From positions 1-43,356 of the forward strand of contig JAQTNF010000028.1 in the NCBI GenBank assembly GCA_028713995.1: a stretch of 43,356 nt of DNA, in the 5' to 3' direction. The notes beneath the pieces are model-generated. The model saw only the letters and a program-made list of their open reading frames with translations. It was not told where the DNA came from and searched no databases. The position numbers were made by a program, and so were the translations under genes. This DNA is from Deltaproteobacteria bacterium (GTDB lineage: Bacteria > Myxococcota_A > Polyangia > JAAYKL01). Positions within the stretch are counted from its first letter, which is position 1, and each line of letters begins with the position of its first letter. Positions 31,517 to 41,241 of the stretch are shown here, one piece after another.

Positions 31517-32101
31517 TCAGAACCCGTACAGGAACCCGATGGTGCCGCCGCCCTCGTGGGCGGTGTCCTGCCAGAAGCGGAAGCGATAGTTCCCCTCGAG
31601 CACGATCTGCCAATGGCTGTCCGACGGCGCGAAGCCAAGGCCCAGCGAGGCCACCGCGGCCCAGTCGTGGATCGTGCGATCACTGTCCGTGTCGAGCTCC
31701 AGGCTCGGTCCGGCCGAGATGTGCACGACGAACCAGTCCGTGACCGCGAAGGGCGTCTTGAGCACCACGTCGATGGGCGCGCTGAAGAGCTCGTCCCCCA
31801 CGAGCGCGCGCACCGTGGCCTCGAGCTCGAGCGTGCGCGGAACGAGCACGAGCCCGAGCGCAAGCCCCGGGCCCCAGACGGATTCGCGCCCGGTGCTCGC
31901 GAAGTACGAGACCTTGAGCCCGGTGTAGAAGCGGCGGTCGAGAGGCGTCTGGCCGGGCCGCGCCTGTTCGAGGCGTCCCGGTCCCTCCTCGCCGGTTCCT
32001 TCCCCGGTCCCCTTTCCGGCCCCGGCAGCATATGACGCGAGCGGCATGCACAGCGCGGCCAGGAGCACCGCAGCGATCAGCGTTCCCGTTTGCGGCTTCA
32101 C
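31517..32101 (-). CDS. Exported beta-barrel-like protein of unknown family
   Basis: 194 residues from the GTG at 32101, with AAAGGAGGG 7 nt upstream. The signal peptide is about 1-27, ending near SYAAGAG. A Gly/Glu/Thr-rich linker follows. The remaining part has beta-strand pattern and ends in a terminal Phe (FLYGF), a feature of outer-membrane barrels recognised by BAM. I do not recognise the family. It is downstream of uvrB (85 nt) on the same strand and converges with the OsmC gene. Confidence 0.65.
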   Translation of the reverse strand: MKPQTGTLIAAVLLAALCMPLASYAAGAGKGTGEGTGEEGPGRLEQARPGQTPLDRRFYTGLKVSYFASTGRESVWGPGLALGLVLVPRTLELEATVRALVGDELFSAPIDVVLKTPFAVTDWFVVHISAGPSLELDTDSDRTIHDWAAVASLGLGFAPSDSHWQIVLEGNYRFRFWQDTAHEGGGTIGFLYGF

Positions 32102-32186
32102 CTCGAATCCCTCCTTTGCGGGCGCGGCCACGAACCTTCCGCGCACCCCTCTTTTGCCAGACTCGGGGCCGCAAGGGAAATCCGTT

Positions 32187-34271
32187 TCAACGCCCGCGCC
32201 TCCTGCCGCCCCTGCCCTTCGTCCGTGCCTTTGTCGGCTCCTGCGCCCGAACGGCGCCCTCGCCACCCAGCTCGCGGATGCGATTGCGCAGCTTCGCCGC
32301 CCGCTCGAACTCGAGCGCCGCGGCCGCGATGAACATCTCCTCGCGCAGCCGCTCGATGAAATCGGCCGTATCCGCGTCGTCCTCGTCGTCCGTCACGCGC
32401 GACACGGCCAGGTAGTCGGCCGTGGACGCGCCGGGTCCCATCTCGCCGAGCGCCTTGACGATGGTGGTGGGCGTGATGCCGTGCTCCGCGTTGTAACGCT
32501 CCTGGCGCGCGCGGCGCTCGCGCGTCACGCGGATGGCCTCTTCCATGGCCGAAGTGACCCTGTCGCCGTACAGGATGACCTGACCGTTCACGTTGCGCGC
32601 GGCCCGGCCGATGGTCTGGATGAGCGAGCGCGACGAGCGCAGGAAGCCCTCCTTGTCGGCGTCCAGGATGGCGACGAGCGACACCTCGGGCAGGTCGAGC
32701 CCCTCGCGCAGGAGGTTGATGCCGACGAGCACGTCGAACGTTCCCGCGCGCAGCTCGCGCAGGATCTCGATGCGTTCGAGCGTGTCGATGTCGCTGTGCA
32801 GGTAGCGCACCTTGACGCGGAGCTCCGCGTAGTACTCGGTGAGATCCTCGGCCATGCGCTTGGTGAGCGTGGTGACGAGCACGCGCTCCTTGGCGTCGAC
32901 GCGCAGGCGCACCTCGTGCAGAAGATCGTCCACCTGCCCCGAGGCGGGCCGCACCTCCACGCGCGGGTCCATGAGGCCCGTGGGCCGGATGACCTGCTCG
33001 ACGATGCTCCCGTGCGCGGCCGCGATCTCGAAGTCGGCCGGCGTTGCCGACACGAACACCACCTGGCCCACGCGCTCCTCGAATTCCTCGAACGTGAGCG
33101 GACGGTTGTCGAGGGCCGACGGCAGGCGGAAGCCGTACTCGACGAGCGTCTCCTTGCGCGAGCGGTCGCCGCGGAACATGGCGCCGAGCTGGGGCACGGT
33201 CTGGTGGCTCTCGTCGATGATGGTGACGAAGTCCTTGGGGAAGTAGTCGACGAGCGTGGTGGACGCCTCGCCCGCGCCGCGCCCCGCGAGGTGTCGCGAG
33301 TAGTTCTCGATGCCCGCGCAATGGCCGGTCTGCTCGAGCATCTCGAGGTCGTAGGACGTGCGCTCCGTGAGGCGCTGCTTCTCGACGAGCTTGCCCTCGG
33401 CGTCGAGCTCTCGCAGGCGTTCGCGCAGCTCCTCGCGGATGCGCTCGATGGCGGCCTTGAGCTTGTGCGCGGGGGTCACGTAGTGCGAGCCCGGGAAGAG
33501 CGCGACGCGACCGACGCGACGCAGGACCGTGCCGCGCAGGGGATCGATTTCGCTCACGCGCTCGACCGTGTCACCATAGAACTCCACGCGCACGGCCTTG
33601 TCCTCTTCGTAGACCGGGAAGATCTCGAGCGTGTCGCCGCGGGCGCGGAACGTGCCGCGCGCGAAGTCCGTGTCGTTGCGCTCGTACTGCACCTCCACGA
33701 GCCTGCGCATGAGCGTGTCGCGGCCGAGCACGTCGCCCTCGGCCACGGGGGTGAGCATCTCGCGGTAGTCCTCGGCCGCGCCGATGCCGTAGATGCACGA
33801 GACCGAGGCCACGATGATCGTGTCGCGCCGCGTGAGCAGTGAGCGCGTGGCCGAGTGGCGCAAGCGGTCGATGGCCTCGTTGATGGACGAGTCCTTCTCG
33901 ATGTACGTGTCGCTCGCGGGCACGTAGGCCTCGGGCTGGTAGTAGTCGTAGTAGCTCACGAAGTACTCGACCGCGTTCTTCGGGAAGAGCGAGCGCATCT
34001 CGGCATAGAGCTGGGCGGCGAGCGTCTTGTTGTGGGCGAGCACGAGGGCCGGGCGGCGCAGGCGCGCGATGACGTGGGCCATGGTGAAGGTCTTGCCCGA
34101 GCCCGTGATGCCGAGCAGCACCTGGCGCGGCTCGCCCTGCTCGAGCCCGCGCACGAGCGCATCGATGGCCTCGGGCTGGTCCCCGCGCGGCACGAAATCC
34201 GAGACGACCTCGAAGTCGCCCTCCTCGGGCGCCCGGATGTCGAAGTCGCCGTCGTCGAAAGTCCCTCGCAT
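32187..34271 (-). CDS. uvrB: Excinuclease ABC subunit UvrB
   Basis: 694 residues, usual length is about 660-700. The start is the ATG at 34271 after GGAAGGAG. Nucleotide-binding Walker A GITGSGKT (54-61), the DNA-locking beta-hairpin [16 protein letters not shown] (103-118), the DESH helicase box in [13 protein letters not shown], and the conserved [11 protein letters not shown] region are present. [10 protein letters not shown] is motif VI and the C-terminal UVR motif that contacts UvrC is [19 protein letters not shown]. The protein verifies DNA damage in nucleotide excision repair in the cytoplasm. It follows the FecR/TPR gene by 86 nt. Confidence 0.98.
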   Translation of the reverse strand: MRGTFDDGDFDIRAPEEGDFEVVSDFVPRGDQPEAIDALVRGLEQGEPRQVLLGITGSGKTFTMAHVIARLRRPALVLAHNKTLAAQLYAEMRSLFPKNAVEYFVSYYDYYQPEAYVPASDTYIEKDSSINEAIDRLRHSATRSLLTRRDTIIVASVSCIYGIGAAEDYREMLTPVAEGDVLGRDTLMRRLVEVQYERNDTDFARGTFRARGDTLEIFPVYEEDKAVRVEFYGDTVERVSEIDPLRGTVLRRVGRVALFPGSHYVTPAHKLKAAIERIREELRERLRELDAEGKLVEKQRLTERTSYDLEMLEQTGHCAGIENYSRHLAGRGAGEASTTLVDYFPKDFVTIIDESHQTVPQLGAMFRGDRSRKETLVEYGFRLPSALDNRPLTFEEFEERVGQVVFVSATPADFEIAAAHGSIVEQVIRPTGLMDPRVEVRPASGQVDDLLHEVRLRVDAKERVLVTTLTKRMAEDLTEYYAELRVKVRYLHSDIDTLERIEILRELRAGTFDVLVGINLLREGLDLPEVSLVAILDADKEGFLRSSRSLIQTIGRAARNVNGQVILYGDRVTSAMEEAIRVTRERRARQERYNAEHGITPTTIVKALGEMGPGASTADYLAVSRVTDDEDDADTADFIERLREEMFIAAAALEFERAAKLRNRIRELGGEGAVRAQEPTKARTKGRGGRRRGR

Positions 34272-34357
34272 CGCTCCTTCCGCCGTCGCGCAGTACACCC
34301 TCACCCACAGAGGCCGTCAAGGACGGCGTCGACGAATCTCTCTGTGCGTGTCTGCGA

Positions 34358-36349
34358 CTACTTGCTCTCCATGTCCCACGAGTAGTTGGGATCGAGGATG
34401 GCGCGCTTCAGGCGCTCGGCGCGGACGCGGAACTGACCGTCCGGATGCTCGCGCAGGTACTCGTCGATCATGCGCAGGGCGCCGCGCTTGTCGCCCACCT
34501 GGTAGCGCCCCAGGGCCACGCGGTAGCGCGCCTCCTCGGACCTGGGGTGCTGGGGCTTGGCCTTGATAAAGGCCAGGAGGTCGCGCTCGGCGTCCACCCA
34601 GCGGCGCTCCACGTCCTGGGCCAGGGCGCCGCGCCACAGCCGCGCGTCGGGCTCGTGGTGGCCGCCCGGGAAGGCGCGCAGGAACTCGTTGAAGCAGTGC
34701 AGCGCGTCGCGGTGCGCACCCGCGCGGCCGTCGAGCTCGCACAGGGAGTAGTAGGCCTCCTCCTTGAGGTCGCCGCCGAGCGGCGAAGCCACGTACGCCG
34801 TGAACGAGGCGCGCGCCCGAGAGAGATCGCCGAGCCGGTCCATGGCCAGCCGGCCCACCTCGTAGCGCGCGTTCTGGCCCGCGCTCGACGCCGGCGTGGC
34901 CGTTGCGATACGGTCGAACGTGTCCGCGGCCTCGGCGTAACGGCCGGTGGCGGCGTAGCATTCGGCGAGCAGCGACAACCCGGTGGTGAGCCTCGCGCCC
35001 TCGGCGTCCGGAACCGCGCGTTCGAGGAGCCCGATGGCGTAAGGGATGTCGCCTGCGGCCATGGCGAGCCGCGCGCGCTCGAAGAGATCGAACCTGCCGC
35101 CCGCCGAACCCTTGCGCGACGCAGCGCCGGGACCGTGCACGCGGCGCGAGCCGTCCGCGGCGTCTTCGGACCTGACCACCGCGGGCTCGTAGTCGCGCAC
35201 CGGTTCGAGCGCGAAGCTCGCCACCTCGAAATCGGAGCGGCCGTCGAGCGTGCCGTCGAGGGGCTCCATGCCCGGCGCGGTCAGGCGGTAGGCGAGCGGG
35301 CCCTCGGGCAGCCGCACCGTGAGCGGCGTGGTGCCGAGCACCCGGCCCTCCACTTCGACCTTGACCTGCTCGGGCGTGCCGTCGAAGCGCACGAGCCGCG
35401 TGCCGTCGAGGCCCGCCTCGGTCAGCGGATCGAGCTCGGCGGTGAGGGCCCGAACATCGTCTGTGAGCGCCTCGGCCGGGCCGTCGCCGGGCAGTCTCAC
35501 CATCTCGCCCGCGCCCACCTCCACCGTGCGCACCGGCCCCGCCGCGGACACGACCTCGACCCGTCCACCCTCCACGCCCACGCGCGTGCCTCCGCCGGGG
35601 ATCACCTCGACCGTGAACACGGTGCCGACGACGCGCACCACCGCGTCAGGCGTCGCCACCTCCAGGTTGCGCCCGCGGCCGCCCTCGAACGAAACGGCCA
35701 GCCGGCCTCGCTCGAGCGAGACACCGACGAAGCTCCCGTCGGCCCTCGTCAGGCGCCATACGGCCTCGCCGAACAGGGCCATGCGCGCGCCGTCGCCGAG
35801 ATGGAACGCGAACCTGCCACCCTTGTCGACCTCCACGATCCGGCCCTCGACCGCGGAAAAGCGCGCCTCGCGGCCCGCCGGCGCGCGGTTCACGCGCACC
35901 GCGCCCTCGCAGCGATCGACCGTGCCCTCGATGGCGGCCGGTCTGGCACCGTCTTTGCTCGAGGCGCCGGCCGCTGCCTGACGCTCGTGATACGCATCCG
36001 GCGCGATGCGCAAGGCCCCGAGGGTCACGATCACGGCCGCGGCGGACAGCCCGACCGCCCACGCCAGGGCCGGCCGCGCCCAAAGCGGCCTGTGCGGCGC
36101 GCCGAGCTGGTCCGCCACCTCGTGGATGGCCGGGACCAGCCGGTCGTAGATCCGCTGCTGTCGGTCCTCGTCGAGCTCCGCGATCTCGCCGGGGCCGGCT
36201 TCGATGATCGCCAGGCTCTCGGCCAGGGCGCGGCACGACTCGCAGCGCCGCAGGTGCACGTCGATGAGGCCTTGCTCTACGGCCGAGAGCCGCTCCGGGC
36301 GCGTCAGGGCGTCCTCGATCCGGCGGCAGTCGGGGTGCATCCCGGTCAT
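34358..36349 (-). CDS. Anti-sigma-like zinc-finger / FecR / TPR transmembrane protein
   Basis: 663 residues. A cytosolic putative zinc-finger anti-sigma domain is at the N-terminus (HLRRCESC: His32, Cys36, Cys39). One membrane span follows (about 92-113). The periplasmic part contains a FecR-like beta domain (GRIVEVDKGGRFAFHLGDGAR, then VVRVVGTVFTVEVIPGGGTRVGVEGG), a PEGA-like strand region (VEVEGRVLGTTPLTVRLPEG), a low-complexity linker, and about five TPR-like helical repeats at the C-terminus. The ATG overlaps the ECF sigma stop codon (ATGA), so it is the cognate regulator. The layout implies an envelope signal passed through FecR/TPR to the sigma factor. Confidence 0.88.
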   Translation of the reverse strand: MTGMHPDCRRIEDALTRPERLSAVEQGLIDVHLRRCESCRALAESLAIIEAGPGEIAELDEDRQQRIYDRLVPAIHEVADQLGAPHRPLWARPALAWAVGLSAAAVIVTLGALRIAPDAYHERQAAAGASSKDGARPAAIEGTVDRCEGAVRVNRAPAGREARFSAVEGRIVEVDKGGRFAFHLGDGARMALFGEAVWRLTRADGSFVGVSLERGRLAVSFEGGRGRNLEVATPDAVVRVVGTVFTVEVIPGGGTRVGVEGGRVEVVSAAGPVRTVEVGAGEMVRLPGDGPAEALTDDVRALTAELDPLTEAGLDGTRLVRFDGTPEQVKVEVEGRVLGTTPLTVRLPEGPLAYRLTAPGMEPLDGTLDGRSDFEVASFALEPVRDYEPAVVRSEDAADGSRRVHGPGAASRKGSAGGRFDLFERARLAMAAGDIPYAIGLLERAVPDAEGARLTTGLSLLAECYAATGRYAEAADTFDRIATATPASSAGQNARYEVGRLAMDRLGDLSRARASFTAYVASPLGGDLKEEAYYSLCELDGRAGAHRDALHCFNEFLRAFPGGHHEPDARLWRGALAQDVERRWVDAERDLLAFIKAKPQHPRSEEARYRVALGRYQVGDKRGALRMIDEYLREHPDGQFRVRAERLKRAILDPNYSWDMESK

Positions 36350-37008
36350 GATCCCTTCCTTTTCAAGACCTCGACGATCTCCTTGCGCGCGGCCTGCAGG
36401 CGCGAGCCGATGGTGGAGACGGACGAGCCGAGCAGCTCCGCGATCTCCTCGAGCGAGTAGCCTTCATACATGTAGAGCACGTAAGTTTCGCGCTTCTTCG
36501 GGGCGATCTGGTCGAGCACCGCGTAGATGCCCTCGCGCGTGGCGAGACAGCGCTCGGGCGTCTGCTCGCAGCTCGTGAGCGACATCTTGTTCGCATCGCC
36601 CATGGCCGTGCCGAGCCTCCTGCGCCTCGTCCTCACCCGGATCTCCTGCCGCGCCACGTTGATCGTGATGCGGAAGAGCCACGTGGAGAACGCGGACTGG
36701 CCGCGGAACCTTCTGATGGACTGGAAGATGTTGAGGAAGACGAGCTGCGTGAGGTCGTCGATGTCGGGTCCGGGCCCCACGAGCAGGGAGAGGTGGCGGT
36801 ATACGCCGCCGACGTGCCTCTCGACGAGCAGGCGAAACGCCGGCCTGTCGCCCTCCTGGCAGCGCGCCACCAGCTGGCTGACCGATTCGGCCTTGGTCCT
36901 CTTCCCGGCAGCCAAACCCAATCTCTCGAGCACACCGACCTGCACAGTCTTCCCCTTCGCCGCTTTCCTTCCCGCGGTGTTGTTGCCCGATTGATTAGTC
37001 GACTTCAT
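36346..37008 (-). CDS. ECF RNA polymerase sigma factor
   Basis: 220 residues from the ATG at 37008, which gives a Ser/Lys/Gly-rich tail of about 45 residues before region 2. Region 2 is DIDDLTQLVFLNIFQSI and FRGQSAFSTWLFRITINVARQ, which contacts the core enzyme and the -10 element. Region 4 helix-turn-helix is GYSLEEIAELLGSSVSTIGSRLQ, for the -35 element. There is no region 3, as expected for ECF types. The stop overlaps the anti-sigma-like gene by 4 nt. It follows the 37046 exported protein on the same strand with a 37-nt gap; no strong ribosome binding site precedes it. Confidence 0.92.
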   Translation of the reverse strand: MKSTNQSGNNTAGRKAAKGKTVQVGVLERLGLAAGKRTKAESVSQLVARCQEGDRPAFRLLVERHVGGVYRHLSLLVGPGPDIDDLTQLVFLNIFQSIRRFRGQSAFSTWLFRITINVARQEIRVRTRRRRLGTAMGDANKMSLTSCEQTPERCLATREGIYAVLDQIAPKKRETYVLYMYEGYSLEEIAELLGSSVSTIGSRLQAARKEIVEVLKRKGS

Positions 37009-37045
37009 GGCCAAACATTTATGAGATCGGCACGTTTTTCGAACC

Positions 37046-38122
37046 CTAATTAAAGTAATACTGTATCCCGATATCCGCAAACGGCAAAACGCGGTCTTGC
37101 CTGTACACGGTCTTGCCCCGGTTTCGCAGCACATCCCGGTCGAGCACGACGGCCACGCCGCCGTCCACGGCAACGGCCCACGGACCGTACACATGGAGGA
37201 CCGCGACGGCCTTTCCGATCACCTGGGGGTTGAAGAGCACGTCCGTGCGATCCTGGCCGAAACCCGAGGTCCTGTAGATGGAGAAGCCCACGGACGCGCC
37301 GGCCGTCACCGCCAGATCGACCCACTTGCTCGCGAGGGCCAGGACCCCGATCGTGACGCCCAACGGGAGGTAGCTGACGGAGCCGTCGATCCCGTCCCTA
37401 TCAAAGGTTCCCCACCCGGCCCACGACGCGTTCACGGCCGCGATGACGCGGGAGTGCAGCGTGCCCTCGAGCTCAAGCCGCGGACCGAGCACGAACTCCT
37501 CGGTGGACAGGAGGCGGAAGACGGCCAGGGACAGGCCCACACAGCGCAGGACCGGGTAGGAGCTGCGATCCTTCTCCTTCTCCTTCTTCACTCCGCCAAC
37601 GACCGACGGCTCGATGATCGAGAGCCCGGCGCCGAGCGTCGCGCCCGGGTCGGCCGGCTCCAGGTAGGGCAGGATCGCCTCCTCGATCATGAGCGCCATG
37701 GTCCACGCCGTTCCGGCCGGATCCCGCTCGCGGCGCACCTCGCGCACCAGGTCGTCGTTCTCGCGGCCCACGGTGTTGTCCACGGCCACGAGAGCCAGCT
37801 CCGGGGACAGGACGCGCAGGTGAACGATCCACAGGAGGCGGTCCGCGGCCTGCGCCTCCTTGCCCGCGGCGTCCGGCGGCCGGATCTCGCCGGGCGCGCT
37901 CTTCATCACGAAGAGCCCGTACCGCGCCAACCTGAGGCCGAGCGTGTCGACGACGCGCTCGGCCTCGTCTCCGAGGGCCGGCTCGCTCTCGACGATGAGG
38001 CAGCGTTTCCCGCCGCAGCCCGCGGCGCCGGGGTCCTGCTCCTGCGCACCGGCCGCAGCCGGAACCGTCAGGACCGCGGCGAGGGCCACCCAAGGGGCGC
38101 GGCGCATGGTGAGGGCATGCAT
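37046..38122 (-). CDS. Exported outer-membrane-like protein upstream of the sigma factor
   Basis: 358 residues. The N-terminal signal peptide (MRRAPWVALAAVLTVPAAAGAQE) supports either ATG 38122 or ATG 38107; the longer is given. The first half (about 30-150, CLIVESEPALGDEAERVVDTL) has alpha/beta pattern with no recognised family. The second half has amphipathic strands (WAGWGTFDRDGIDGSVSYLPLGVTIGVLAL) and ends FADIGIQYYFN, typical of barrel C-termini. It shares strand and short spacing with the ECF sigma/FecR pair and may be a sensor or target in that pathway. The promoter region is not clear. Confidence 0.7.
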   Translation of the reverse strand: MHALTMRRAPWVALAAVLTVPAAAGAQEQDPGAAGCGGKRCLIVESEPALGDEAERVVDTLGLRLARYGLFVMKSAPGEIRPPDAAGKEAQAADRLLWIVHLRVLSPELALVAVDNTVGRENDDLVREVRRERDPAGTAWTMALMIEEAILPYLEPADPGATLGAGLSIIEPSVVGGVKKEKEKDRSSYPVLRCVGLSLAVFRLLSTEEFVLGPRLELEGTLHSRVIAAVNASWAGWGTFDRDGIDGSVSYLPLGVTIGVLALASKWVDLAVTAGASVGFSIYRTSGFGQDRTDVLFNPQVIGKAVAVLHVYGPWAVAVDGGVAVVLDRDVLRNRGKTVYRQDRVLPFADIGIQYYFN

Positions 38123-38129
38123 GGGCTTT

Positions 38130-38157
38130 TTGAAACTCCGCCGATCCCTTATATAAC
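38130..38157 (+). promoter_or_regulatory. Promoter for the pteridine-reductase-like gene
   Basis: TTGAAA (38130-38135), a 16-nt spacer and TATAAC (38152-38157), only 13 nt before the ATG at 38171. The transcript would have a leader of about 7 nt and no room for a ribosome binding site. Confidence 0.5.
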
Positions 38158-38170
38158 GTGAAGTGCCGAT

Positions 38171-38974
38171 ATGGAAAACGACAACGCTCACACGCAAGAA
38201 GCCGCGCGACCCGCCGCGCTCGTCACGGGCGGTGCGGTGCGCGTGGGTGCCGCCATCGCGAGCCTCCTCGTCGAGAGCGGTTACGACGTGGCGATCCACT
38301 GCAACACGTCCACTGCGGCGGCAGAGGGGCTCGCTGCGTCGCTCGCGGCGCACGGCGCTCGCACACCGGTGCTGCAGGCGGATCTGACGCGGCCCGGCGC
38401 GCCTTTTTCCCTCGTGACGCGGGCAGTCGAGGCGTTCGGACGCCTCGACGTCGTGGTCAACAGCGCGGCGGTGTTCGTGGCCGACGACGCGGCCATGATC
38501 GATCTCGCCCGCATGAAGGTGCTCAACGTGGACGCGCCGCGCGCCGTCCTCGACGCGGCTGCGCCCCACGTCGCGCCGTGGGCGGGGTGCGTGGTCAACA
38601 TCTCGGACGTGGCCGCCCTGTTCCCTTTCCGGGGTTACAAGTCGTACGCCCGCACCAAGGCGGCCCTGCTCTCGCTCTCGCAGGAACGGGCCCTCGCGCT
38701 CGCCCCGCACAACGTGCGCGTGAACGCCGTGTGCCCGGGCGTGGCCGTATTCGCCGACAGGTACACGAACAAGGAGCGCGCGCGCATCGTCTCGCGGATC
38801 CCGCTCGGCCGCGCGGGCTCGCCCCTCGACGTGGCGGGCGCCGTGCTCTACCTGGCGCGGGCGCCATACGTGACCGGCCAGATCCTCGTGGTGGACGGCG
38901 GGCGGACCCTGCGCTCCATGCAGGAGGCGGGCACGCGCGCCGCCACTGGGCGCTCGCGCTTCGACGTGAACTGA
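38171..38974 (+). CDS. SDR, pteridine-reductase (PTR1/FolM) type
   Basis: 267 residues. The NADPH-binding segment is TGGAVRVG (19-26), with the basic residue typical of pteridine reductases. The NSAA site is at 97-100. The catalytic Tyr159-xxx-Lys163 pair (YARTK) is present, and 13 residues before Tyr is Asp146 (NISD) in place of the usual Ser, as in PTR1 and FolM. It may reduce dihydropterins or folate. The 20-residue Asp/Glu/Asn-rich N-terminus has no assigned role. It starts from a nearby promoter with almost no leader. It is followed by Mpl after 27 nt. Confidence 0.82.
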   Translation: MENDNAHTQEAARPAALVTGGAVRVGAAIASLLVESGYDVAIHCNTSTAAAEGLAASLAAHGARTPVLQADLTRPGAPFSLVTRAVEAFGRLDVVVNSAAVFVADDAAMIDLARMKVLNVDAPRAVLDAAAPHVAPWAGCVVNISDVAALFPFRGYKSYARTKAALLSLSQERALALAPHNVRVNAVCPGVAVFADRYTNKERARIVSRIPLGRAGSPLDVAGAVLYLARAPYVTGQILVVDGGRTLRSMQEAGTRAATGRSRFDVN

Positions 38975-39001
38975 GCAAGGCCCCGCGCTTGAGGAGGCTC
39001 C

Positions 39002-40429
39002 ATGGAACATCCGCCCGCGTCCCGCATCGCCATCTCGCCGCCCGCGGTCGTGCACCTCGTGGGCGTGTGCGGCACGGCCATGGGCGCCTTGGCCGGGCTG
39101 CTCAAGGCGAGCGGTTTTCAGGTCACGGGCTCGGACGCGCACGCCTACCCCCCCATGAGCCTCGAGCTCGCGCGCATGGGCATCGCGGTCAAGGAGGGGT
39201 TCAAAGCCTCGAACCTGGATCACGGTCCCGACCTCGTGGTCGTGGGCAACGCGTGCCGCAGGGAGCATCCCGAAGCCGCGGCCGCCCGCGAGCGCGGCCT
39301 CGCGTACGCCTCGCTGCCGGCCACGATCCATGATCTGTTCCTTGCGGGACGCAGATCCCTCGTGGTGGCGGGCACCCACGGCAAGACCACGACCACCGCG
39401 CTCCTCGCCTATCTGCTCTTCGCCGCGGGCCGCGATCCTTCTGTGCTCGTGGGCGGCGTGGCCACGGACTTCGGCTCCGGGCATCGGCTCGGCTCGGGCC
39501 CGGACTTCGTCATCGAGGGTGACGAGTACGACAGCGCCTACTTCGAGAAGCGGCCCAAGTTCCTCTCGTACGCGCCCTCGGCCGCGGCCCTCACGTCGGT
39601 CGAGCACGACCACGTGGACATCTACCCCACCGAAGAGGCCTATCGCGCAGCGTTCGCGGGCCTCGTGGGGCTCGTCGATCCCGGGCCGCTCGCGGTGCAC
39701 GCCGGCGACGCCGCGGCCGTGGCGCTCTCAGCGACGGCCCGGGCGGAGGTGATCGCTTACGGCGTCACGGGCGACGTTCACGTTGCGCCGCCGCGGTGGA
39801 TCGCCGCGCCCGCGGGCAGGGGACGGTTCGAGCTACGCGTCGACGGGAGGGCCGCGGGAATCTTCTCGACCGCGCTCGGCGGGCGGCACAACCTGCGAAA
39901 CACGCTCGCCGCGCTCATCCTCGCGCATTGCGCCGCGGGCGTTTCGCTCGACGAGCTCGCGCGCGCGCTGCCCGGGTTCAAGGGCGTGCGGCGGCGGCAG
40001 GAGGTGATCGGCCGTCCGCGCGGCATCGCGGTGTACGACGACTTCGCCCACCACCCGACCGCGGTGCGCGTGACGCTCGAGGCCCTGGCCGAACTGCACG
40101 AGCCCGGGCGCCTGGCCGTGGCGTTCGAGCCGCGCTCGGCCACCGCGTGCCGCCGCATGCACCAAGCTGCGTACACCGGGGCGTTCGACCGGGCCGGCCT
40201 CGCGATCATCGCGCCGGTCGGTCGGGATCTCCCCGAGGCGGAGCGGCTCGACACGGCCCTGCTCGCCGCGGACCTGCGCGCGCGCGGCGTGGCCGCCACG
40301 GCCGCGGGCTCCATCGACGAGGTGCTCGAAGCGCTCGTGGCGTGGGCGCGGCCCGGCGACGGCGTCGCCCTGCTCTCGAACGGCGGGTTCGGCGGGCTTC
40401 ACGGACGCCTGCTCGAGGCGCTCGCATGA
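39002..40429 (+). CDS. mpl: UDP-N-acetylmuramate:L-alanyl-gamma-D-glutamyl-meso-DAP ligase (Mpl)
   Basis: 475 residues, usual for Mpl. It links recycled murein tripeptide to UDP-MurNAc with ATP in peptidoglycan recycling. The ATP loop GTHGKTTTT is at 124-132. VVVGNACRREHPEA and SLPATIHDLFL are of the Mpl/MurC N-terminal pattern, and VIEGDEYDSAYFEKRPKF and the YDDFAHHPTAV motif follow. The C-terminal domain has the FEPRSATACRRMHQ segment typical of Mpl rather than MurC. The ATG has GAGGAGG upstream. It overlaps the next gene (ATGA). Confidence 0.92.
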   Translation: MEHPPASRIAISPPAVVHLVGVCGTAMGALAGLLKASGFQVTGSDAHAYPPMSLELARMGIAVKEGFKASNLDHGPDLVVVGNACRREHPEAAAARERGLAYASLPATIHDLFLAGRRSLVVAGTHGKTTTTALLAYLLFAAGRDPSVLVGGVATDFGSGHRLGSGPDFVIEGDEYDSAYFEKRPKFLSYAPSAAALTSVEHDHVDIYPTEEAYRAAFAGLVGLVDPGPLAVHAGDAAAVALSATARAEVIAYGVTGDVHVAPPRWIAAPAGRGRFELRVDGRAAGIFSTALGGRHNLRNTLAALILAHCAAGVSLDELARALPGFKGVRRRQEVIGRPRGIAVYDDFAHHPTAVRVTLEALAELHEPGRLAVAFEPRSATACRRMHQAAYTGAFDRAGLAIIAPVGRDLPEAERLDTALLAADLRARGVAATAAGSIDEVLEALVAWARPGDGVALLSNGGFGGLHGRLLEALA

Positions 40430-41235
40430 CGCTGCTCCCGACCGAGCTCGACGAGGCGCTCGAGGCCGCGCGGGCCGTGGCCGCCGAGGCGGGCGCCCTG
40501 CTGCTCGAGGGCCTCTTGCGTCCCAAGACCGTGACATTCAAGGGCGACGTGAACCTCGTCACCGAGTACGACCGGCGAGCCGAGGACCTCATCACCTCCC
40601 GGCTCGGACGTCTGTTCCCGGGCTTCGGCATCCTGGCCGAGGAGGGCGGCGTTGCTGGCAAAGCCGACGCGCACGCGCGGTGGATCATCGATCCTCTCGA
40701 CGGCACCACCAACTTCTCCCACGGCCACCCGGTCTTTGCCGTGTCCATCGGGCTCGAAGACGGCGGCACACCCGTTGCCGGGGTGGTGGCCATGCCCGGG
40801 CTCGGCGTCACCGTATGGGCCCGGCGCGGCGGCGGCGCGTTCCGCAACGGGGAGCCGGTGCGCGTCTCGAACGCGGCCGAAATCGGCGTCGCGCTCGTGG
40901 CCACGGGCTTTCCCTACGACCGGCGCACGGCCCGCGACGACAACACGCGCGAGTACGCGGCCTTCGTGAAGCGCGCGCAGGGCGTGCGTCGCTGTGGCGC
41001 GGCGGCGGTTGATCTGGCGCTCACCGCGTGCGGCGTCTACGACGGTTACTGGGAGCCGCGCTTGAAACCTTGGGATCTGGCCGCCGGCGTGGTGCTCGTT
41101 CGCGAGGCGGGCGGGATCGCCACCGACTACGAGGGGACTGAAATCGATATCCACAAGGGATGGATCTTGGCCGCGGGCCCGCGCCTCCACCAGCCGATGC
41201 TCGAGATCCTGCGGGACGCACGTCGCTTTTTTTGA
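40426..41235 (+). CDS. Inositol-monophosphatase-family phosphatase
   Basis: 269 residues. Metal ligands are in AEEGG (Glu72/Glu73) and WIIDPLDGTTNF (Asp89, Asp92), with the later KPWDLAAGVVLVREAGG motif (Asp about 218). It hydrolyses small phosphate monoesters (inositol phosphate, NADP, or 3'-phosphoadenosine 5'-phosphate); the substrate is not determined. The ATG at 40426 overlaps the Mpl stop by 4 nt, so translation is coupled. Length is typical. It converges with tatA with a 6-nt gap. Confidence 0.92.
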   Translation: MTLLPTELDEALEAARAVAAEAGALLLEGLLRPKTVTFKGDVNLVTEYDRRAEDLITSRLGRLFPGFGILAEEGGVAGKADAHARWIIDPLDGTTNFSHGHPVFAVSIGLEDGGTPVAGVVAMPGLGVTVWARRGGGAFRNGEPVRVSNAAEIGVALVATGFPYDRRTARDDNTREYAAFVKRAQGVRRCGAAAVDLALTACGVYDGYWEPRLKPWDLAAGVVLVREAGGIATDYEGTEIDIHKGWILAAGPRLHQPMLEILRDARRFF

Positions 41236-41241
41236 ATCAAA

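Noticed and set aside
38123-39700. Long N-terminal extension of the exported protein at 37046-38122
   Set aside because: It is antisense to the SDR and Mpl genes and would bury the signal peptide.
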